From: Prochloron sp. SP5CPC1
Lineage (GTDB): Bacteria > Cyanobacteriota > Cyanobacteriia > Cyanobacteriales > Prochloraceae
Reading direction: 5' to 3'
DNA length: 7,577 nucleotides
Assembly: GCA_014323965.1 (NCBI GenBank)
Contig: JACONB010000225.1
Location: 1 to 7,577 of the forward strand
The notes below the pieces were generated by a model that saw only the letters and a program-made list of their open reading frames with translations, had not been told where the DNA came from and searched no databases. Made by a program: the position numbers and the translations under genes. Shown here piece after piece: positions 1 to 4,169 of this stretch; positions within the stretch are counted from its first letter, which is position 1, and every line of letters starts with the position of its first letter.

Positions 1-7
1 AGTACAA

Positions 8-39
8 CTGTAGGGGCCCATGGCTGTGCGCCCCTACAG
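8..39. repeat. Intergenic hairpin repeat (GTAGGGGC type)
   Basis: A perfect 10-bp stem, CTGTAGGGGC (8-17) with GCCCCTACAG (30-39), encloses a 12-nt loop. Hairpins with GTAGGGGC/GCCCCTAC arms are common as dispersed intergenic repeats in cyanobacteria. That is family knowledge, and copy number cannot be seen here. No T-run follows, so it is not an obvious intrinsic terminator. Confidence 0.6.
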
Positions 40-186
40 CACCGAAAAACTTACGTGTTTGAATTAGTGAAAACTCTTACCCTGGGGTTTAAACTCCCCC
101 TTCCCCTTTATCCCAGGCCCTCTCCCTTGAACAAATGCGCGGCAGTCCCCACCCCACCTGAGTGCAGGGGTGGGGAAGGATAGCGC
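40..186. other. Intergenic stretch with a C/G-rich hairpin at 147-175
   Basis: No reading frame in this stretch looks like a gene. The one clear structure is CCCCACCCC (147-155) pairing with GGGGTGGGG (167-175) across an 11-nt loop. It may be part of the left end of the degenerate IS200/IS605 element that follows, or an independent dispersed repeat. No direct evidence separates these two. Confidence 0.4.
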
Positions 187-221
187 GGGAATTTAGGGGG
201 TTCGATACCCCCTAAATTCCC
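187..221. repeat. 14-bp perfect hairpin beside tnpA stop
   Basis: GGGAATTTAGGGGG (187-200) pairs perfectly with CCCCCTAAATTCCC (208-221) across a 7-nt loop. It lies 2 nt beyond the minus-strand tnpA stop codon (224-226). IS200/IS605 elements have subterminal hairpins recognised by the TnpA Y1 transposase, so this may be that end structure. A bidirectional terminator or an independent palindromic repeat is also possible. The stem is longer and more perfect than typical IS605-family recognition hairpins. Confidence 0.5.
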
Positions 222-223
222 AA

Positions 224-316
224 TTAAGCTGTAGGTTTGTCCTGGGATTTGATATATTGCCGCAACTTTTCAATTGGCGCTCCGCCACTAGAAGCTACAT
301 AGTAGGAAGTGGACAT
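224..316 (-). pseudogene. tnpA: IS200/IS605 Y1 transposase TnpA, C-terminal remnant
   Basis: Read on the minus strand, the last 30 codons before the TAA at 224-226 give SYYVASSGGAPIEKLRQYIK followed by SQDKPTA. This matches the C-terminal signature of IS200/IS605 TnpA, where a W-S-x-S-Y-F/Y-V block precedes a GG(A/V)P/TIE...(K/R)QYI helix. The HUH motif and catalytic tyrosine, which lie upstream in a normal protein of about 130-150 residues, are missing. The sequence further 5' on this strand does not resemble TnpA. The homology ends near 313-316, where plus-strand tnpB homology begins. It is a non-functional remnant. Confidence 0.72.
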
Positions 317-448
317 AGTCAGATTCTCCTTCAAATTGGGGGTAAACGGGTGTATTGAGTTGAGGCATTTCCAAATATTTATCCCTATAAGAGGAAAAGC
401 TAGAACCTGGGGGGAACCAACAACTTGTACGATAATATGGAACAACAA
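306..448 (+). pseudogene. tnpB: TnpB (IS200/IS605), 5' exon fragment interrupted by group II intron
   Basis: The frame through 309-448 reads IRGKARTWGEPTTCTIIWNN, then K split across the splice site. This is the strand-rich region before the RuvC core of cyanobacterial TnpB, which normally continues as RWYASI. That continuation is found exactly after the intron, at 3046. The first 150 or so residues of TnpB are absent, because the frame closes at TAG 303-305 and tnpA homology begins on the other strand. The GTG at 309 is only the first available start-like codon, not a credible native start. TnpB is the RNA-guided nuclease and Cas12 ancestor of IS200/IS605 elements. Confidence 0.72.
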
Positions 449-1196
449 GCGCGGCCTGAACTGGTCGCTTAGTACGGGACACCCCTGCTCATGCCAAGCC
501 TGGCCTGAGCAGGCCCCTAGGGAGTTTCACCCCTAGCCCTTACGGAAAAGGCTCTATGAGTCCGGCCACAACGAGAGTAAGTAATGAAACCGTTGGAATG
601 CAGGCCCCGAAAGTAGCCGAAATACCAGAGATTAGGTACAAGGAGTAAGAGGGAAATAGTTGAAAGGTTAAGCGAAAGCGAAGTAAAAGGTTCACCAGTC
701 TTGATGATCCGCCCGAAATCAAAGGGAAACCCGATATTAACCAAAGAAAGTAAGAGGAATCTAGGTAATAATTACCGAACAAAGACCGAACCCTCCGATT
801 AAACCTCGTTACCAAAGAAAGGCGAAATTATCTCTGATACGCCTTAGCCAAAATGGCAAGTAGACAAGACTTGATACTTTGTTGTTATCAAGTTGTGAAA
901 CTAAAAGCGTCACCGGGGGAGAGGAACTAACCTAATCAACTGTAAGAAAACTAAGCGAAACAACAGGATAGAGCCAAACAGGGTCTAGCGGAAGGTCGAT
1001 AACCGCTAGTAGGCCGAAGGTAACGGAGGCGGAATCCCTTGGAGGGTAAAGGATGAGTGAGAAAGCGAAAGCCTAGCTGTAATGGCTGGGATAGGGATTC
1101 AAAATTTGTCCCCGACCTCAAGGAATAGCAGACTTCACAACAGGGTTCGATACGAAATAGAAAGACAACTAGGAACTTAACAGAAGGAAAAGTTAG
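449..1196 (+). ncRNA. Group II intron ribozyme domains I-III and start of IV
   Basis: About 750 nt of purine-rich, structured, non-coding sequence lies between the 5' splice site and the maturase ATG. A hairpin with TTGATA (871-876) and TATCAA (886-891) presents EBS1 in its loop. I did not fold the remaining domain I-III helices. ORFs on either strand here lack protein-like composition. Confidence 0.75.
879..886 (+). other. EBS1 exon-binding site of the group II intron
   Basis: TTGTTGTT is the exact reverse complement of the last 8 nt of the 5' exon (AACAACAA, 441-448). Positions 879-885 lie in the 877-885 loop of a TTGATA/TATCAA hairpin, the usual presentation of EBS1 in domain I. An EBS2 candidate, ATATTA at 734-739, matches TAATAT at 433-438, but it is short and its structural context was not established. 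Confidence 0.75.
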
Positions 1197-1571
1197 ATGA
1201 TAGCGACAACGCTAGAAAATGGACCAGAAGGACAATTGACCAAATGGGGCGACATAAACTGGCGCCGCGCCCGGAAAATTGTCAAGAACCTACGCGGTCG
1301 GATATTTCGTGCCCAAAAGCTTGGAAATTACAAAGAACTATTACGCTTACAGAAACTGATAAAGCGTAGCCGCTCAAACCTATTGCTGAGTATTAGACAA
1401 ATCACACAGGTTAACGCCGGGAAGCAAACAGCTGGAGTAGATAAGGAGATTATAGAGACCCCCCAGCAGCGTGTGAAACTTGCCAATAGCTGGGAAAGGC
1501 CAAAGGCCAAACCAGCACGTAGGGTATACATACCCAAAGCGAATGGAAAGAAACGTCCCCTCGGAATCCCT

Positions 1572-1598
1572 TTGCGAAGCAACCGCCCAAGGCGTCCC
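1572..1598. repeat. Small dispersed repeat inserted in frame in the RT
   Basis: Family members run PLGIP directly into (x)VRDRVAQ. Here nine codons, LRSNRPRRP, lie between them. The DNA begins TTGCGAAGCA and ends AGGCGTCCC. The second insertion in the same gene (about 2511-2538) begins TTGCGATCG and ends AAGCGTCCC, so both look like members of one repeat family. It was inferred from the protein interruption, and the true edge may be off by a codon. Confidence 0.6.
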
Positions 1599-2510
1599 GT
1601 CCGGGATAGAGTCGCTCAAGCAATAGTCAAAAATGCACTGGAACCACAATGGGAGGCCAGGTTTGAAGCCAATTCCTACGGCTTCAGACCTGGTCGCAAT
1701 TGCCACGACGCCATAGCCCAATATTTCACAAGGTTATGCGGAGACTACAAAATAAAGACCGGAAAGTGGGTAAAAAGAGACAAATGGGTTCTGGACGCTG
1801 ATATCAAAGGCTTTTTTGATAACATTGACCATAAATCCATTCAGAGTGCTACCAGGGATGACTCCCAAGTAAGTGAATGGTTAAAAGCTGGATTCGTCGA
1901 GAGCGAAAAGGGCTACAGCCCAACCGAAAAAGGAACTCCACAGGGTGGCGTAATAAGTCCCTTATTAGCAAATATCGGACTCCACGGGTTAGAAACACAC
2001 ATCAACAAATGTAACCCAAAGGTAGGCGTCATCAGGTATGCGTATGACTTTATAGTCACCGCAAAGGACAAGGAATCCTTGGAGAAACTGAAAATTCAGA
2101 TAAATCAATGGTTATCAGAACGAGGTCTTGAAATCAGTGAGGAGAAGACACGGATAATACATATCAACGGCGGGTTTGATTTCCTAGGGTTCAACCTGAG
2201 GCAATATAGGGTAAAAGGCGATGATGGCGTCCTACGGGATAAACTGATCATCAAACCCCAAAAGTCAAAAATACTGGAATTCTGCAAGAAAGTCGGTGCC
2301 ACAATCGACAGCATGAAGATGAAAACCCCAGAGCAGGTCGCCCGAAGAATCGAACCACTTCTCAGAGGTTTTGCGAATTACTACGGAGGGGTATGTAGCA
2401 AAGAAACCTTTAACTACATAAACTACCGGGTCTGGTGGTACCTCTGGCGTTGGGCAAAGAGACGGCATCCCAACAAGACCAAAAAGTGGGTAAAAGAAAA
2501 ATACTTCCGA

Positions 2511-2538
2511 TTGCGATCGCCTACCGCGTAAGCGTCCC
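2511..2538. repeat. HIP1-containing small repeat that frameshifts the maturase
   Basis: Removing 28 bp (1 mod 3) joins KEKYFR to IPGKSGKGRNWTF and restores the RT-to-HNH reading frame. The insert contains the HIP1 octamer GCGATCGC (2513-2520) and ends AAGCGTCCC. Its in-frame TAA (2529-2531) makes the premature stop. Repeats of the form GCGATCGCCTA...GCGTAAGCG are common dispersed elements in cyanobacteria. The exact edges were deduced from reading frame. Confidence 0.65.
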
Positions 2539-2970
2539 ATCCCTGGTAAATCGGGTAAAGGACGTAATTGGACATTTTGGTATGAATATACGGACCGTAA
2601 AGGTCAGCGGCGAACCGATAACCTTTACAACATTAAGTCTGTACCTATTATACGACATGTCAAGGTTAAAGGGGCCAATTCCCCAGACGACCCGAATTTA
2701 CAAAAATACTGGCAAAACCGGAAAACCAAAACAGGGAACAAACGATGGTCCAAAGGCTCGAAATACGAGTCCATAGCCATAGCCCAGAAATGGAAATGTC
2801 CGATATGTCACGACCACCTATTCAATGGAGAGGAAATCGAAACCCATCACATAGTACCTGTGGCCAAAGGAGGCTCGGACGACGCGAGCAACAATTCGGC
2901 ACCTGCACAAACCGTGTCATAAACAGGTACACAGCGAGAAAACCAAGCAAGTAAGGTCTGAGCGTACGCA

Positions 2971-3003
2971 GAGCGGATGATAGGAGACTGTCACGTCCGG
3001 TTC
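2971..3003 (+). ncRNA. Group II intron domain V
   Basis: The hairpin has 5' arm GAGCGGATGATAG (2971-2983), GAGA tetraloop (2984-2987) and a 3' arm ending CCGGTTC (3003). The catalytic AGC triad is at 2972-2974, and the two-nucleotide bulge is C2994 G2995. It is 33 nt rather than the canonical 34. A G at 2999/3000 has no partner, as if one C had been lost from GAGCC in the 5' arm. Confidence 0.82.
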
Positions 3004-3006
3004 TTA

Positions 3007-3044
3007 GGGGAGGGGCGTAGGGCGACCTACAAACCTTACCCGAC
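3007..3044 (+). ncRNA. Group II intron domain VI and 3' splice site
   Basis: GTAGG (3017-3021) pairs with CCTAC (3026-3030) across a GCGA loop. GG(GG)/CC(TT) and GGG/CCC pairs lie below it. A3038 is unpaired opposite A3011 and lies 7 nt from the intron end, the expected position of the branch-point adenosine. The intron ends in AC at 3043-3044. Confidence 0.78.
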
Positions 3045-3390
3045 GCGATGGTACGCTTCCATAACAGTTAATTGTGTCCCCGAAAGGGAAACCCACCCCC
3101 TCGGTCCCCCTCCTGGGAGGGGGAAGGGGTGGGTTGGCTTGGATTTTGGTTGCAAAGTTGCTATAGCTACATCCGATGGAGAGTTTATAGAAGCTCCAAA
3201 GTTCCAGGCAAAAGCAGCTGAGAGAGTCAGACAACTTTCTAAACAGTTAAGAAGGAAGCGCCGTCCTGAAAAGAGGAAGACTAAAGCCTCTCGTAGATGG
3301 CGCAAAACTCAGAAGCAAATCGCATCGGTCAAACGCAAGGTTGCTAATCAGCGCCACGACTGGTCTCATAAAGTAGCAGCACAAATCGTT
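3045..3390 (+). pseudogene. tnpB: TnpB, middle fragment (RuvC motif I and arginine-rich helix)
   Basis: This is the 3' exon of the intron-split tnpB. Its frame begins RWYASITVNC (3046 onward), passes through an inserted HPLGPPPGRGKGW, and continues WVGLDFGCKVAIATSDGEFI, which is RuvC motif I with the catalytic Asp in GLDFG. It then gives the basic helical stretch RQLSKQLRRKRRPEKRKT to RKVANQRHDWSHKVAAQIV. All of this is standard IS200/IS605 TnpB. Homology stops after QIV at 3390, where a repeat cluster is inserted. An ORF reading upstream to ATG 2977 runs through intron domains V and VI and is not a native N-terminus. Confidence 0.85.
3090..3135. repeat. GC-rich palindromic repeat inserted in tnpB
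   Basis: AACCCACCCC (3090-3099) pairs with GGGGTGGGTT (3126-3135). An inner CCCCCTCC/GGAGGGGG stem lies at 3106-3113 and 3116-3123. A close relative occurs at about 6983-7025, and both are followed by GGCT. In the protein it adds about 13 residues (HPLGPPPGRGKGW) between ERET and VGLDFG, without changing frame. Confidence 0.78.
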
Positions 3391-3599
3391 CCGCAGATGA
3401 ACGCAGATAAACGCGGATATTTGAACCGCAGATGAACGCAGATGAACGCGGATGGCTGTCAACTAAGAGCTTGCACCCTAGTCGTTCCTTAGTTGCGGTA
3501 CTTTGCGTCTTTGCGCCTTGGCGCGCTGTAAACTAGGAGTTTGTACCGTAGTCGTAACTTAATTGCGTCACGCAGTGCGCCTTAGCGCCTTAGCGCGAT
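3391..3599. mobile_element. 209-bp composite non-autonomous insertion with TCGTT flanks
   Basis: TnpB runs ...AAQIV up to 3390 and resumes with SSNSLVATEKL at 3605. The interrupting DNA is flanked by TCGTT at 3386-3390 and 3600-3604, consistent with a 5-bp target duplication. Inside are two 28-bp direct repeats (3391-3418 and 3426-3453, 27 of 28 identical, CCGCAGATGAACG...CGCGGAT type) and two diverged copies of a 43-bp unit (3455-3497 and 3525-3567, about 35 of 43 identical, 70-bp offset). No protein is encoded. With one flank copy it adds 214 bp and shifts the tnpB frame. Confidence 0.7.
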
Positions 3600-3646
3600 T
3601 CGTTAGCAGTAATAGCTTGGTTGCTACTGAGAAGCTAACACCGAAG

Positions 3647-3665
3647 GTGCCGCCTTTGGCGGCAC
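3647..3665. repeat. Palindromic repeat GTGCCGCC/GGCGGCAC in tnpB
   Basis: This is a perfect 8-bp stem with a TTT loop. It lies in an in-frame insertion of about 27 bp that gives residues PKVPPLAAL, where homologues run ATEKLNVKGMTRK directly. Confidence 0.65.
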
Positions 3666-3880
3666 TCAAGGGCATGACTCGCAAGGGAAAAGGCAAGAGA
3701 AAGCGTCAAAAAGCTGGTCTTAATCGTTCTTTGTTAGATGTCGCTATCGGCATGACAAAAGATGCTATTAAGTACAAGGTTATTGAGGCAGGTGGGGTCT
3801 ATTTAGAAGCACCAACACAAAAGTTAAAACCCACTCAAAGATGTGCTAAATGCTGGAAAACTACCAAGAAAACATTGAGT

Positions 3881-3916
3881 GGGCCGCGCTACCGCGCGGA
3901 TCCGGTGTACCCACCG
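3881..3916. repeat. Palindromic repeat inserted in frame in TnpB zinc ribbon
   Basis: Thirty-six base pairs encoding GPRYRADPVYPP separate KTLS from DRVHVCQHCG. The DNA holds two adjacent palindromes, CCGCGC...GCGCGG and CCGGTG...CACCGG, and shares GCGGATCCGGTG with the repeat splitting the RTX gene at 5940-5986. The insertion leaves the frame open. Confidence 0.72.
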
Positions 3917-3976
3917 GATCGTGTTCATGTTTGTCAGCATTGCGGGCATCAAGAGGATAGAGATATCAATGCAGTA

Positions 3977-4014
3977 CCGCAGATAAGAACGGATTAACGC
4001 AGATAAACGCGGAT
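3977..4014. repeat. 38-bp repeat of the GCAGAT/CGCGGAT family in 3' tnpB
   Basis: CCGCAGATAAGAACGG begins this insert and ACGCAGATAAACGCGGAT ends it. The end is identical to positions 3401-3418 of the larger insertion. Removing 38 bp (2 mod 3) brings DRDINAV into frame with NGSNGKPPSSTNCGSMRQ. Confidence 0.65.
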
Positions 4015-4131
4015 AATGGATCCAACGGGAAGCCGCCTAGCTCTACCAATTGTGGAAGCATGAGGCAACGCCGGGGCAAGGAAGCGTCGGAAACGTCTAG
4101 CGAGTGCGTAGCGGCTAGACGTAGTTCATAG
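4015..4131 (+). pseudogene. tnpB: TnpB 3' tail remnant, overlapping element right end
   Basis: The frame beginning at 4015 reads NGSNGKPPSSTNCGSMRQ and stops at TAG 4129-4131. The SST(N/D)CGS(M)xQ pattern resembles the tail of cyanobacterial TnpB proteins after the DRDxNAA motif. The expected AQVNLxWA segment is missing, so some sequence was lost as well as inserted. It is weak on its own and supported mainly by position and frame. Confidence 0.5.
4093..4122 (+). other. Candidate IS200/IS605 right-end / omegaRNA hairpin
   Basis: ACGTCTAGC (4093-4101) pairs with GCTAGACGT (4114-4122), a perfect 9-bp stem over a 12-nt loop, at the very end of the tnpB remnant. In IS200/IS605 elements the right end holds a TnpA-recognised hairpin and the 3' part of the TnpB guide RNA. 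Assigning this hairpin to either role is inference. A dispersed palindromic repeat is the alternative. Confidence 0.4.
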
Positions 4132-4169
4132 AAGCACGTCAGTATCATAACAAGAGGAGTAGAAACTAA

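Larger units (their letters stand above)
1197..2980 (+). pseudogene. ltrA: Group II intron reverse transcriptase/maturase (LtrA-like), degenerate
   Basis: ATG 1197 is preceded by AAGGA about 8 nt upstream. The first frame (444 codons, stop 2529-2531) covers an RT N-terminal region with TAGVD (78-82), RT motifs PLGIP (121-125), SYGFRPGR (160-167), DADIKGFFDNID (200-211) and GTPQGG (246-251), then the maturase X domain with LLRGFANYYGG (388-398). The catalytic YADD box reads YAYD (281-284), so a metal-binding Asp is lost. Nine extra residues (126-134) follow PLGIP. A 28-bp insertion at about 2511-2538 shifts the frame. Coding continues in the next frame with GRNWTFWYEY and an HNH domain (CPIC 2797-2808, ETHHIVP around 2839-2859). 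A second shift near 2891-2896 moves HLHKPCHKQVH into the third frame, which stops at 2978-2980. An intact version would be near 590 residues. It cannot make active RT. Confidence 0.9.
449..3044 (+). mobile_element. Group II intron with degenerate maturase ORF, inserted in tnpB
   Basis: This is a 2596-nt retroelement. The 5' boundary is supported by IBS1 AACAACAA (441-448) complementing TTGTTGTT at 879-886, mostly in a hairpin loop. The 3' boundary is supported by domain V (2971-3003), a domain VI hairpin with an unpaired adenine 7 nt from the end, and the terminal AC. Joining 448 to 3045 restores a continuous TnpB frame (WNN-K-RWYASI). The intron starts GCGCG instead of the usual GTGYG. It encodes a class B/CL-like RT-maturase in domain IV. 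The ORF is dead and domain V appears one base short, so autonomous mobility looks lost. Residual splicing, possibly with a maturase supplied in trans, cannot be judged. Confidence 0.9.
3605..3976 (+). pseudogene. tnpB: TnpB, C-terminal fragment (RuvC II/III and zinc ribbon)
   Basis: The frame resumes at AGC 3605 with SSNSLVATEKL, which contains the RuvC motif II Glu. An inserted PKVPPLAAL follows, then KGMTRK, the RQKAGLNRSLLDVAIGM helix and VYLEAPTQKLKPTQRCAKCW. The zinc ribbon is CAKC/CQHCGH, with twelve extra residues (GPRYRADPVYPP) between KTLS and DRVHVCQHCG. Motif III is DRDINA (3957 onward). The RuvC catalytic residues and zinc ligands survive, so decay is recent or was driven by insertions rather than point mutation. 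The ORF extends to a stop at 3995-3997 through inserted repeat DNA, not native TnpB. Confidence 0.85.

Noticed and set aside
1..223. tRNA or other structured RNA gene in the left intergenic hairpins
   Set aside because: The stems are isolated palindromes without a cloverleaf or known RNA motif.
734..739. EBS2 assignment ATATTA pairing with TAATAT 433-438
   Set aside because: Six AT-only base pairs are expected by chance in AT-rich sequence, and I could not show a loop context. It is mentioned under EBS1 but not called.
517..815. Overlapping minus-strand ORFs
   Set aside because: They run antisense to the structured domain I RNA of the intron and show no recognisable protein signature.
2435..2954. 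Two ORFs (2435-2776, 2745-2954) as separate proteins
   Set aside because: They overlap the maturase C-terminus in the wrong frames. The real HNH homology is in another frame (2539-2922), then in the frame ending at 2980.
2977..3435. 152-codon ORF as a complete gene
   Set aside because: Its first 23 codons read through intron domains V and VI. Only the part after 3045 is TnpB, and the end past 3390 is inserted repeat DNA.
3391..3567. Possible CRISPR-like array of short direct repeats
   Set aside because: There are only two copies of each repeat, the spacing is 7 nt in one case and 27 nt in the other, the repeats are of two unrelated kinds, and no cas genes are present. It fits a composite repeat insertion in tnpB.
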